Shown here piece after piece: positions 8,190 through 16,696 of a stretch of 64,000 nt of DNA. The stretch is from Neobacillus bataviensis (GTDB lineage Bacteria; Bacillota; Bacilli; Bacillales_B; DSM-18226), in NCBI RefSeq assembly GCF_019969725.1, contig NZ_JAHXYW010000013.1, forward strand, positions 62,001-126,000, given 5' to 3'. The translations under genes and the position numbers were made by a program. The notes under the pieces are model-generated. The model was given only the letters and a program-made list of their open reading frames with translations, ran no database searches and was not told the DNA's origin. Numbering within the stretch: position 1 is the first letter of the stretch; each line of letters starts with the position of its first letter.

Positions 8190-9287
8190 TTGGAAAAAGG
8201 GTATTTTTTCACGGGTTTTCCAGGCTTCATTTGTAATCAACTAATTCGGGAAGTATGGAAGAAAAACAATTTACAGGGGCAGGTTTTCGCACTAGTGCTG
8301 CCTGGTATGGCCGATAAAGCAGAAACTGAACGAAAAACGATTCTATCAGAACTTGGACTTCCAGATACTTCTTTCACAATAATCGAGGGAGACATTACAA
8401 GACCTGAATTGTTGAATAATCCTGAAGAACTGGTAAATTTAAAGGAAAAGATAACCCATGTTTTCCATTTAGCTGCTATTTATGACCTGGCAGTTCCACG
8501 AGATATTGCTTATAAAGTAAACGTTTACGGGACAGCAAATGTTAATGAATGGATAAGAGGGCTGCTTAATCTAGAAAGATATACCTATTTTAGTACTGCC
8601 TATGTCGTTGGAGTACGAGAGGGTACTCTGTATGAAACGGAACTAATCAGGCCTGCACGCTTTAAAAATCATTATGAAGAAACGAAATTTGAAGCTGAAG
8701 TATTGGTAGAAGGAATAAAAAAAGATGTACCAGTCACAATTATCCGCCCGGGTATTGTCAAAGGTCATTCTCATACGGGGGAGACAATTAAATTTGACGG
8801 ACCTTATTTTATCATGAACTTTTTAGAGCGGTTAAAATTTTTACCTATTATCCCGCGCTTAGGAAAAGGTGAAGCATTTGTCAATCTTGTCCCTGTCGAC
8901 TATATTATACAAGCAACTGCGTATCTCAGCTTCTTAGAAAAGGCTGCGGGTAAAACATATCATTTAACGGATCCCAGACCTTATCGTGCATCAGAGTTAT
9001 ATGAAATTATTATGCAAGAACTTCTGAATAAAAAGCCAAAAGGATCGATCCCTTTAACTCTTGGTAAATGGTTACTATCTATAAAACCATTAAGGAAATA
9101 TCTTGGTGTAGAAAAAGAAGCTTTAGATTATTTTACTTGGATGGGCAATTTTGATAACACCCAAGCACAAAATGATTTAAAGGATTCCGGAATCATATGC
9201 CCCGATTTTAGAGAAGGAATTAAACCAATGGCAAGCTTTTATTTAAGGCAAAAAGATAACCCAAGCTATCATATAAATATCTTATAA
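8190..9287 (+). CDS. Extended SDR, thioester-reductase/male-sterility-like
   Basis: NAD(P)-dependent reductase of the extended SDR type, 365 residues. I chose TTG 8190 because AGGGGGAG lies 6 bases upstream and the protein then starts directly before the Rossmann motif TGFPGFIC (a degenerate TGxxGxxG). HVFHLAAIYDL, FSTAYVVG (catalytic Ser) and YEETK (Tyr-x-x-x-Lys) complete the active site. The layout resembles NAD_binding_4 proteins that reduce acyl thioesters to aldehydes or alcohols. It is followed 15 bases later by an aldehyde dehydrogenase, which suggests that the two act on one lipid or isoprenoid intermediate; substrate is not predictable. Confidence 0.8.
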   Translation: MEKGYFFTGFPGFICNQLIREVWKKNNLQGQVFALVLPGMADKAETERKTILSELGLPDTSFTIIEGDITRPELLNNPEELVNLKEKITHVFHLAAIYDLAVPRDIAYKVNVYGTANVNEWIRGLLNLERYTYFSTAYVVGVREGTLYETELIRPARFKNHYEETKFEAEVLVEGIKKDVPVTIIRPGIVKGHSHTGETIKFDGPYFIMNFLERLKFLPIIPRLGKGEAFVNLVPVDYIIQATAYLSFLEKAAGKTYHLTDPRPYRASELYEIIMQELLNKKPKGSIPLTLGKWLLSIKPLRKYLGVEKEALDYFTWMGNFDNTQAQNDLKDSGIICPDFREGIKPMASFYLRQKDNPSYHINIL

Positions 9288-9302
9288 AAAGGGTGAAGGT
9301 TC

Positions 9303-10841
9303 ATGGATGTGGCTCATGAAAAACTAAAAGTTATTGCCCCTGCAACAGGTAAGCAAATAGGAGAGATTGAGGAAACTCCTGCAAGTCAAGTAGGCTTTAT
9401 TTATCATAAAGGGCGGACTGCTTTTCAATTATGGAGTAAGCTGCAAATAGGGGAACGGCTAAAGTATTTAAAAAAACTGAAAGAAATAATGGTTGAAGAG
9501 ATGGAAGTAGTGGCAGACATTATTGCTGCTGATTCCGGTAAGGTTGTAACGGAGGCTCTTATCGCAGATATTATGCCAACTTTGGATAGCATTGATCATA
9601 TTTGCAAGCATGCAGAAAATATCTTAAATCGAAAGAAAGTCACAACTCCGATATTATTAATTGGCAAAAGGTCCTATATTGAATATATGCCACGAGGAAT
9701 CGTACTCGTGATTTCACCATGGAATTATCCTTTACAGCTTGCGATGGTACCCATGATTAGTGCACTTGCATCAGGGAATACAGTGATATTAAAACCATCA
9801 GAAGTTACTCCGCTGGTAGGGAAATGCATTGAGGATTTATTTCGTAAAGCCGGATTTCCAGAGGGAGTCGTCCAAGTAGCTCATGGGGGAAAAGAGGTTG
9901 GATCGGCATTTACAAAAGGCAGGCCGGATTATATCTTTTTTACGGGATCTGTCAGAACGGGAAAAATCATTCAGGAAGTTGCCGCCAAGGAATTGATTCC
10001 AACGACTCTTGAACTTGGCGGCAAGGATCCGATGATAGTATTTAAGGACGCTCATTTGGAGAGAGCAGCAAAAGGGGCTGTATGGGCTGCTTTTACCAAT
10101 AGCGGTCAAGTTTGTATGAGTGCAGAAAGATTATATGTAGAAAAAGAGGTATATTCGAAATTCATTTCTTTATTGAAAAAGGAAATTTCAGCACTTCGAC
10201 AAGGAACGGATCGAAATGCAGATGTAGGCTCAATGACGTTTCCGGCACAAGTTCAAATTGTAAAGGATCAGCTGGAGGATGCCCTGGGCAATGGGGCTGT
10301 CCTGGAAACTGGAGTCCCTCCTGAGGAATGGCAAAATGGGATGTTCTTGCCATTGACGGTGGTAACACACGTCAATCACCAGATGAAAATTATTCAAGAA
10401 GAGTCGTTTGGACCTATTCTCCCTATCATTCCTTTTGAAACAGAGGAAGAGGCAATTAGGCTTTCAAACGATACAGTTTACGGATTAAATGCAAGCGTTT
10501 GGACAAGAGATATTCAAAAAGCACGCAGAGTAGCCTCGAAGCTTATTTCGGGGGCAGTGGTAATAAATGATGCCATCATTTCAGTTGCCAATCATGGTCT
10601 CCCGTTTGGAGGTACAAAGCAAAGCGGCATAGGCAGATATCATGGAGATGCTGGTTTGAGAATCTTTTGCCATGAAAAATCAATTGTTGAGGACCATGGA
10701 CGGAAGAAGAGTGAAATTCATTGGTACCCCTATGAAGACAAGTACCCAATGTTTCTCACTCTTTTTAAGAGTTATTTTAAAGCCAAACGAAATTGGCTGC
10801 AATTTGCCAAAAGTTATTTAAGTATTTTAAAAAAAAGTTAA
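9303..10841 (+). CDS. Aldehyde dehydrogenase
   Basis: NAD(P)-dependent oxidation of an aldehyde to the acid; 512 residues. Visible are the catalytic Asn region SPWNYPLQLA, the general-base motif LELGGKDP, the nucleophile Cys in NSGQVCMSAERLYV and EESFGPILPIIPF. Two features suggest a lipid-like substrate: resemblance, from memory, to diapolycopene-dialdehyde-type ALDHs, and a C-terminal extension rich in aromatic and basic residues (LTLFKSYFKAKRNWLQFAKSYLSILKK) that looks amphipathic and membrane-associating. Probably co-transcribed with the preceding SDR (15-base gap, GGGTGAAGG ribosome site). No terminator was seen after it. Confidence 0.88.
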   Translation: MDVAHEKLKVIAPATGKQIGEIEETPASQVGFIYHKGRTAFQLWSKLQIGERLKYLKKLKEIMVEEMEVVADIIAADSGKVVTEALIADIMPTLDSIDHICKHAENILNRKKVTTPILLIGKRSYIEYMPRGIVLVISPWNYPLQLAMVPMISALASGNTVILKPSEVTPLVGKCIEDLFRKAGFPEGVVQVAHGGKEVGSAFTKGRPDYIFFTGSVRTGKIIQEVAAKELIPTTLELGGKDPMIVFKDAHLERAAKGAVWAAFTNSGQVCMSAERLYVEKEVYSKFISLLKKEISALRQGTDRNADVGSMTFPAQVQIVKDQLEDALGNGAVLETGVPPEEWQNGMFLPLTVVTHVNHQMKIIQEESFGPILPIIPFETEEEAIRLSNDTVYGLNASVWTRDIQKARRVASKLISGAVVINDAIISVANHGLPFGGTKQSGIGRYHGDAGLRIFCHEKSIVEDHGRKKSEIHWYPYEDKYPMFLTLFKSYFKAKRNWLQFAKSYLSILKKS

Positions 10842-10947
10842 ACTTGGGAAATTTCAATGGTCAACCGTTATTTTAGCACTAGACTGGATAAGCTAAATTA
10901 AAGTGTTAGGAATTTTAAATTATGTCTAGAAGAAGCGGGATCGTACC

Positions 10948-11415
10948 ATGAAAAAGATGAATAAATTGGAAACAGTGTTATGGAATATTGCTTTCCCAGG
11001 ATTTAGCCAGCTGTTAATGGGACAGTATATTAAAGGAATATTGTTTGTTGCGTTAGAATTTATCATGAATGTGAATAGCCATTTTAATCAAGCCATTATG
11101 TTCAGTTTCTTAGGCGAAATAGAAAAAGCTGAGTCGGTCACCAATTATCAATGGCTCATGTTTTACCCATGTGTTTATATGTTTTCCCTGTGGGATGGCT
11201 ATCGTTCGGCCATGCCTGAAAATGAGAAACACTCCTATTTACCGTTTGTATTCGGTGCCTATTTTGTTACTGTTGGATTGATGTTATCCCCAAAAATCTC
11301 AATATTTCAAGTGCATCCTGGACCCGTTTTTTTACCCATGTTATTTTTAATCCCAGGGCTGCTAATTGGCTTCTTAATAAAATTTTTGTTCGCTATTAAA
11401 TTCCATAAGCAATAA
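10948..11415 (+). CDS. Polytopic membrane protein, unknown function
   Basis: 155 residues with four hydrophobic segments (about 10-30 weak, 62-80, 92-112 and 120-148). The opening LWNIAFPGFSQLLMGQYIKGI resembles the start of TM2-like small membrane proteins (a Pro-Gly-x-Gly/Ser-Q turn between helices), but I cannot assign a family. It follows the ALDH gene by 106 bases with a weak ribosome site (GCGGGA), so it may be part of the same transcription unit, which would end at the terminator just downstream. Confidence 0.7.
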   Translation: MKKMNKLETVLWNIAFPGFSQLLMGQYIKGILFVALEFIMNVNSHFNQAIMFSFLGEIEKAESVTNYQWLMFYPCVYMFSLWDGYRSAMPENEKHSYLPFVFGAYFVTVGLMLSPKISIFQVHPGPVFLPMLFLIPGLLIGFLIKFLFAIKFHKQ

Positions 11416-11453
11416 AAAGCTTCAAATCATGTATTGGTTTGATGCTTTTTTAT
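11413..11453 (+). terminator. Terminator after the membrane protein gene
   Basis: AAAAAGC...CAAATCA pairs imperfectly with TTTGATGCTTTTTT, giving a hairpin with a T run before the sigI leader. Confidence 0.7.
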
Positions 11454-11475
11454 TGGGAAAAAAAATTTTCCTATA

Positions 11476-11505
11476 ACCCCCAGAAACACCTTCATATGCA
11501 ACGTA
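11476..11505 (+). promoter_or_regulatory. Candidate SigI-dependent promoter of sigI-rsgI
   Basis: ACCCCC at 11476-11481 and CGTA at 11502-11505 resemble the C-rich -35 and CGWA/CGAA -10 elements described for SigI promoters, placed in the 244-base leader of the sigI operon, which is autoregulated in B. subtilis. The 20-base spacer is longer than I would expect, so this is tentative. Confidence 0.35.
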
Positions 11506-11659
11506 ACTATTTAATGAAAATAGCGATCGCAAATTTTTATTAAATAATAAACAGGAAAAGATAGCCGTTCTTGGGGTATATCTTTTTCGAAAATGCTTTG
11601 CCCACATAAAGTCCAAAGTAACATTCATATGTTATAATTGGTCGAATAGAGGTGAGCAA

Positions 11660-12406
11660 ATGCTAAGTTTATTGTTTATGACCAAAAAGAAAAAAAGAAC
11701 GTTAGAAGAAACGGTCGCCTTAATTCAACAAGGTGATAAATCTTTAATTAATGAAATAATCGATGCCTATAAACCTTTTATTGCAAAAACAGTATCTTCC
11801 GTATGCAGACGATATATATATGAATCCGATGATGAATTTAGTATTGGTCTTATTGCATTTAATGAAGCAATTGAAAAATATTCACCCGATCGTGGAAGCT
11901 CGCTATTAAGCTTTTCTGAAGTCATAATCAAAAGAAGAGTCATTGATTATATCCGTAAACAGACTAAAAACCAACATATTAGTTTTGACTTAACTAATGC
12001 ATCAAATGAAGAAGAGTCACCTGGTACTGTGATTGTAAATGAACTTTCTCTTGATGATTTTCATAAAAAAAATGATGAACAGCTCAGGAAAGATGAAATT
12101 ATACAATTTCAAACCTTATTAACGACATTTGATTTAAGTTTCAGCGATTTGGTTGAGAATTCTCCAAAGCATGCCGATGCGCGGAAAAACGCCATTTATG
12201 CAGCGAAAATGCTGATTGAGAATCAGGAAATGAAGGATTTGTTATTTGAAAAAAAACGTCTTCCTATTAAGCAACTGGAAAAATTGGTAAATGTCAGCAG
12301 AAAGACGATTGAACGAAATCGAAAATACATTATTGCGATTGCTCTGATTTTATCGAGTGATTATGTTTATTTAAAAGATTATTTAAAGGGGGTGCTAGAG
12401 GAATGA
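11660..12406 (+). CDS. sigI: RNA polymerase sigma factor SigI
   Basis: Alternative sigma-70-family factor linked in B. subtilis to heat and cell-envelope stress. 248 residues; region 2 is clear (PFIAKTVSSVCRRYIYESDDEFSIGLIAFNEAIEKYSP and KRRVIDYIRKQTK) and the C-terminal helix-turn-helix is VNVSRKTIERNRKYIIAIALI. Start ATG 11660 has AGAGGTGAG upstream. The last four bases (ATGA) overlap the start of rsgI, so the sigma factor and its anti-sigma factor are translationally coupled. Confidence 0.95.
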   Translation: MLSLLFMTKKKKRTLEETVALIQQGDKSLINEIIDAYKPFIAKTVSSVCRRYIYESDDEFSIGLIAFNEAIEKYSPDRGSSLLSFSEVIIKRRVIDYIRKQTKNQHISFDLTNASNEEESPGTVIVNELSLDDFHKKNDEQLRKDEIIQFQTLLTTFDLSFSDLVENSPKHADARKNAIYAAKMLIENQEMKDLLFEKKRLPIKQLEKLVNVSRKTIERNRKYIIAIALILSSDYVYLKDYLKGVLEE

Positions 12407-13497
12407 AAAAGGGAATTGTAATGAAAATTGATAACGGATTTCTAACACTTTTAACCCCTGAAGGTGAATTTTTGCGTGCCCGAAAGCAAGACCAGTCATA
12501 TTCAATCGGGGAGGAAATACATTTTTTTCCCATTGAAAGTAGTAGAACTAATCAATCATTTCATGGAGTAAAAAATTTTTTAAGACAAAAATCTGTATGG
12601 GCTGCAGCAATGGCGTTCGTTATTATCCTTGGTGGGACAATTATCCCAATGTACCAAAATAATAAAGCTTATGCTTATATGTCTATAGATGTAAATCCGA
12701 GCATTGAGCTTGGTGTCAATAAAAAAATGCAGGTTGTTAAATTAACTGGATTTAATAAAGAAGGAAAAAAGGTTATTTCAGAGCTGGAAGATTGGAAAAA
12801 ACAAAATGTTTCTGACTTAACTGAAGCAATTCTAGCCGAAATGAAAAACGAAGGATACTTGAATCATAATGAAAACATTATCCTCTCAACTGTACGGACC
12901 AAACAACTGGAAAAGGATGCAGAGGAAAAACTTCAAAAAAATATCAAGGAAATTAAATCAACTGTTAAAAGACAACAATATAAGCTAAAGGTTCTTACAG
13001 GAACAAAAGAAGATTGGGAAAAAGCACATAATCAAGGATTAACAACAGGGAAAAGCTTGACCAACAAAGTCAAAGAAAAAGCGAAAGCAAATGTAATTAA
13101 TAAAGAAATTAATAAATCTGTCCCTCCAACGCAGTCAGAAAAAACAGAAAAAACAGAGCCGTCTGGTCAAATGAAAAAGCAAACCGAAAATACTATAATT
13201 GATAACAAGGGTACAGAAAATAAAAATAATCGGGTTGGCGGTAACTCAATTCCTCCTGGACAATTAAAAAAGATAGAAGAGGAAAAAATAAAGCAGAATT
13301 ACGGGCAGACAAGAAAACAATCGGTTCAAAAGGAAAACCCGTCTCAAAAAAATAAAATCAAAAATAATGAAAAAAAGAATGAAAATGCCAAAGTTCACCT
13401 TAATGTAAATTTAGATGATCAAAATGGTAATCTTGATGTAAATTTAAAAGATCATAAAGTAAATCTTGAAGTAAATTTAAATGGCTTGATTAAATAA
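12403..13497 (+). CDS. rsgI: Anti-sigma factor RsgI
   Basis: Membrane anti-sigma factor that holds SigI. 364 residues: an N-terminal RsgI domain (MKKGIVMKIDNGFLTLLTPEGEFLRAR, about 1-50), a single transmembrane segment at about 64-84 (WAAAMAFVIILGGTIIPMY), an extracytoplasmic domain beginning AYMSIDVNPSIELGVNKK, and a long Lys/Asn/Glu-rich linker. The tail ends in short repeats built on VNL (LNVNLDD, LDVNLKD, LEVNLNG). No carbohydrate-binding module, unlike clostridial RsgI. Overlaps sigI by four bases. Confidence 0.93.
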   Translation: MKKGIVMKIDNGFLTLLTPEGEFLRARKQDQSYSIGEEIHFFPIESSRTNQSFHGVKNFLRQKSVWAAAMAFVIILGGTIIPMYQNNKAYAYMSIDVNPSIELGVNKKMQVVKLTGFNKEGKKVISELEDWKKQNVSDLTEAILAEMKNEGYLNHNENIILSTVRTKQLEKDAEEKLQKNIKEIKSTVKRQQYKLKVLTGTKEDWEKAHNQGLTTGKSLTNKVKEKAKANVINKEINKSVPPTQSEKTEKTEPSGQMKKQTENTIIDNKGTENKNNRVGGNSIPPGQLKKIEEEKIKQNYGQTRKQSVQKENPSQKNKIKNNEKKNENAKVHLNVNLDDQNGNLDVNLKDHKVNLEVNLNGLIK

Positions 13498-13499
13498 AT

Positions 13500-13528
13500 A
13501 AAAGTCCGGGTGAAACCCGGACTTTTTT
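13500..13528 (+). terminator. Bidirectional terminator, rsgI / sspD
   Basis: AAGTCCGGG (13502-13510) pairs with CCCGGACTT; T run on the plus strand and A run ahead of the stem for the minus strand. Serves rsgI and the convergent sspD. Confidence 0.9.
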
Positions 13529-13541
13529 CCATGGTATGAAA

Positions 13542-13745
13542 TTATTGGTTTGTTAAATTACCTGATAATTGGGCCTGAGCTTGTTGAACAAGTCTTTTTG
13601 TAATTTCGCCGCCAACAGAACCATTGGCTCTTGAAACTGTATCTGAACCTAAATGAACTCCAAATTCCTGGGCAATTTCATATTTGACCTGATCCAAGTA
13701 CTGCTCAATTCCGGGTACTAATAATTTATTGCTGCTATTAGCCAT
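13542..13745 (-). CDS. sspD: Alpha/beta-type SASP (SspD)
   Basis: Small acid-soluble spore protein that coats DNA in the dormant spore and is degraded by GPR at germination. 67 residues from ATG 13745, 9 bases after AGGAG (a TTG three codons upstream is less well placed). Conserved stretches: [25 protein letters not shown], including the GPR recognition region, and [26 protein letters not shown]. The position directly after sigI-rsgI matches sspD of B. subtilis. Proves that the host is a spore former. Confidence 0.93.
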   Translation of the reverse strand: MANSSNKLLVPGIEQYLDQVKYEIAQEFGVHLGSDTVSRANGSVGGEITKRLVQQAQAQLSGNLTNQ

Positions 13746-13857
13746 CTCATTCAACTCCTTTTTTCTCCAGAGATTTTATCTCTGTAGCAATATTATTTAT
13801 TTGCTTCCTTGTTTTCATGAGTGGTAATGTTTTTCGGGTATGGAATACTTGTTAATT

Positions 13858-15183
13858 TTAATCATTTATTGCTTCTAATAAAAGGTCAACAATATGGATT
13901 CCTCTCATCTTAACCGAGAGTCCTTCACGTTCGATTCCAAGCTTCATTTGTAATAAGCAGCCAGGGTTTGCAGTGACAATTGATGCGGCCTGAGTATTTT
14001 TCGCTTGAATCATTTTATTATCCAGCATCTTCATTGACATTTCCGATTCGATTATATTATAAATTCCAGCAGACCCACAGCAGCGATCCGCATCTTTCAT
14101 TTCCACATATTCAACCCCTTTTATGGACTTTAACAGTCTTCTAGGGGCAGAAGCGGTTTTCATGACATTTCTCAGGTGACATGAATCTTGGTAGGTAATA
14201 ACTTGCTTAGGAAGTTCTAATTTTACTTTTTGATGAAAACCAACCGACACTAAAATTTCTGATATGTCTTGAATTTTTTCGACGAATATTTTTGCACGGG
14301 CACTCCATTCAGGATCATCCTTTAATAAATGATCATAGTCAATTAAGAAGGCACCGCATCCGCCAGCATTTGTAATAATATAGTCAACATTCAATTCTTC
14401 AAATGCTTTAATATTTCTTTTGGCTAAATCCTTTGCAGATTGTTTTTCTCCGCTATGTCCATGAAGGGCACCACAGCAGGTTTGATTTAGAGGGATGACA
14501 ATTTCGCATCCCGCTATTTGTAATAATTTGCATGTAGCATCATTTGTTTTCATAAACATTGTATCCATTAAGCAGCCGCTAAAGAATGCCACGCGATGCT
14601 TTTGTGTACCGATTGAGGGCAAGTAGTCTGGACGATTTTTCATTTCCTTCATCGTCGGCACTTTCGGGAGCACCTTTTCCATTGTTACTAAATTTTCCGG
14701 CAATAATCCTAAAAAGCCAATTTTTCTGGCAATCGTTTGAATACCGGAGCGTTGATAAAATCCAATTAAGCCAGCTAAATTTTTCATTCGATTTGGATGA
14801 GGAAACAAGCTTTCAAATACCGTTTTTCGGACTATTCTAGCTGGCATGGAAAATTTTTTGTTTTGATTGATGATATCCCGTGCATCTTCTAATAAATGTC
14901 CATATTTTACACCGGAAGGACAAACTGGTTCGCAGGCTCTACAGCCGAGGCAGAGTTCGAGTGAGCGTTCAAAGTCCTCATCCGGTTCAATTAATCCATC
15001 TACAACAGCTTTCATTAAGGCAATTCTTCCCCTTGGTGAGTGAGATTCTTTATAGCCAGATTCTATATAGGTCGGGCATGAAGGTAAGCAAAATCCACAC
15101 CGCATACAATTTAGTAGCTCATCTTCATTCATTTGATCCTTAAATTTTTCTTGAAGGATTTCTTTTTCTTTCACTGTTGTCAT
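13858..15183 (-). CDS. glcF: Glycolate oxidase iron-sulfur subunit GlcF
   Basis: Electron-transfer subunit of glycolate oxidase (YsfD in B. subtilis), 441 residues. Two 4Fe-4S motifs at the N-terminus, CMRCGFCLPSCPTY (about 26-39) and CLGCRACEPVCPSG (about 78-91), followed by two cysteine-rich CCG domains: QTCCGALHGHSG and DRCCGSAGIYN. Passes electrons from GlcD to the quinone pool by family knowledge. Its ATG overlaps the glcD stop by four bases, so the pair is coupled. No glcE gene is present; a two-subunit form appears to be used. Confidence 0.92.
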   Translation of the reverse strand: MTTVKEKEILQEKFKDQMNEDELLNCMRCGFCLPSCPTYIESGYKESHSPRGRIALMKAVVDGLIEPDEDFERSLELCLGCRACEPVCPSGVKYGHLLEDARDIINQNKKFSMPARIVRKTVFESLFPHPNRMKNLAGLIGFYQRSGIQTIARKIGFLGLLPENLVTMEKVLPKVPTMKEMKNRPDYLPSIGTQKHRVAFFSGCLMDTMFMKTNDATCKLLQIAGCEIVIPLNQTCCGALHGHSGEKQSAKDLAKRNIKAFEELNVDYIITNAGGCGAFLIDYDHLLKDDPEWSARAKIFVEKIQDISEILVSVGFHQKVKLELPKQVITYQDSCHLRNVMKTASAPRRLLKSIKGVEYVEMKDADRCCGSAGIYNIIESEMSMKMLDNKMIQAKNTQAASIVTANPGCLLQMKLGIEREGLSVKMRGIHIVDLLLEAIND

Positions 15184-16592
15184 TTCCCAACCACCACGCG
15201 CTTCCTGCTGTCTTTTGCAAAAACTTTGCCAGGATTCATAATATTATTAGGATCCAATGCTTGTTTGATTGCTTTCATGACAGCAATTCCTTCTTTACCA
15301 AGTTTTAGTTCAAGGTATGGCGCCTTCATGACACCAACACCATGTTCACCCGTAATGGTGCCGCCAAATTCGATAGCCTTTTCAAATATTTCAGCAAAAG
15401 CCATTTCTACTCTTTCCATTTCCTCATGATTGCGGGAATCTGTTGGGCAGGTTGGATGGAGGTTTCCATCACCAGCATGTCCAAAAGTACATATATCGAG
15501 CTGATATTTTTGGGCAATTTCATTTATGGCGTTTACCATTTTCGCTATTTCTGACCTTGGAACGGTTGCATCCTCAAGAATCGTTGTCGGTTTTAAACGG
15601 GCTAAAGCGGATAGGGCAGTACGTCGTGCTGTTCGTAACGCTTCCGCTTCTACTTCAGTTGCCGCTACTTGTACAGAGACTGCTTTTTCCTGTTTACAAA
15701 TCTCAGCCATTCTTTCTAAATCTCGGTTTACTACTTCAGGTGGGCCGTCCTGCTCAATTAATAAAACAGCTTGCACATCTGTCGGCAGGCCGATTTGCGC
15801 AAATGCTTCAACTACCTTTAAAGTGGGCTGATCCAGAAACTCAAGTGTTGTCGGGATAATTTTATTAGCGATAATTTTCGAAACTGATTTGGCTGCAGCT
15901 TCAAGATCCTGATATAAGGCCAGCATGGTTTTTTTAGTTTCCGGCATGGGAATAAGCTTTAAAGTCGCTTCTGTAATAATGCCAAGAGTCCCTTCAGATC
16001 CAACCATGAGACGAGTAAGGTCATAACCTGCTACATCCTTAGCCAGTTTTCCGCCTGTGCGAATAATATCACCGTTAGGAACAACAACTTCCAGTCCAAT
16101 AACATAATCCCGTGTGACTCCATATTTAAGTCCACGGAGCCCGCCTGAGTTCTCGTTGATATTGCCGCCAATCGTGGAAATCTTCATGGAGCCTGGGTCT
16201 GGTGGAAAAAAAAGACCTTTTGCTTCTACAGCATTAGTCATTTCAAGGGTAATAACTCCTGGTTGAACCGTTACAGTTAAGTTATCTTCATCAATTTCTA
16301 AAATATTGTTCATATGTTTAAAAAGAATTACGATTCCACCTTCTGTTGGGCATGTACCTCCACAAAGATTAGTACCTGATCCTCGCGGGACAATGGGGAT
16401 TTTATACTCATTACAGATTTTTATGATTTCAGCTACCTCTTGACTATTTCTTGGACTAACAACCGCATCGGGAAGGGATTGAAAGTTGGGCGTTGAATCA
16501 TAGGAGTAGGAAAGTCTTTCAACCTTGCTGTCATCAAAGTTTTCACTGGTTACAACAGAGACTATTTTTTCTTTTACAATACTCGAAAGCAT
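15180..16592 (-). CDS. glcD: Glycolate oxidase FAD subunit GlcD
   Basis: FAD-linked oxidase of the VAO/PCMH type (YsfC), 470 residues, oxidising glycolate or a related 2-hydroxy acid to the 2-oxo acid. FAD-binding: VPRGSGTNLCGGTCPTEGG, DPGSMKISTIGGNINENSGG and VIGLEVVVPNGDIIRTGGK, then the FAD-oxidase C-terminal domain with FGHAGDGNLHPT and ITGEHGVGVMKAPYLE. Ribosome site AAAAGGAGGAAC before the ATG. First gene of the glcDF pair; separated by a terminator from the upstream regulator, so it should have its own promoter at about 16.6 kb. Confidence 0.93.
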   Translation of the reverse strand: MLSSIVKEKIVSVVTSENFDDSKVERLSYSYDSTPNFQSLPDAVVSPRNSQEVAEIIKICNEYKIPIVPRGSGTNLCGGTCPTEGGIVILFKHMNNILEIDEDNLTVTVQPGVITLEMTNAVEAKGLFFPPDPGSMKISTIGGNINENSGGLRGLKYGVTRDYVIGLEVVVPNGDIIRTGGKLAKDVAGYDLTRLMVGSEGTLGIITEATLKLIPMPETKKTMLALYQDLEAAAKSVSKIIANKIIPTTLEFLDQPTLKVVEAFAQIGLPTDVQAVLLIEQDGPPEVVNRDLERMAEICKQEKAVSVQVAATEVEAEALRTARRTALSALARLKPTTILEDATVPRSEIAKMVNAINEIAQKYQLDICTFGHAGDGNLHPTCPTDSRNHEEMERVEMAFAEIFEKAIEFGGTITGEHGVGVMKAPYLELKLGKEGIAVMKAIKQALDPNNIMNPGKVFAKDSRKRVVVGK

Positions 16593-16642
16593 AATGTTCC
16601 TCCTTTTAAGTGAACGTGCTTACAAAGTTAACTAATATAAGT

Positions 16643-16667
16643 ATAAAAAAAACAGGCATTTGCCTGC
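16643..16667 (-). terminator. Terminator after ysfB-like regulator
   Basis: CAGGCATTTGCCTG (16653-16666) is an inverted repeat; on the minus strand it is followed by eight T. It separates the regulator from glcDF. Confidence 0.8.
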
Positions 16668-16696
16668 TATGGATAAACATCTAAAAAAATATCAAT

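Noticed and set aside
15133..15859. Several plus-strand frames of 70-138 codons opposite glcD and glcF
   Set aside because: They lie antisense to well-supported FeS and FAD proteins, and their translations have no recognisable domain.
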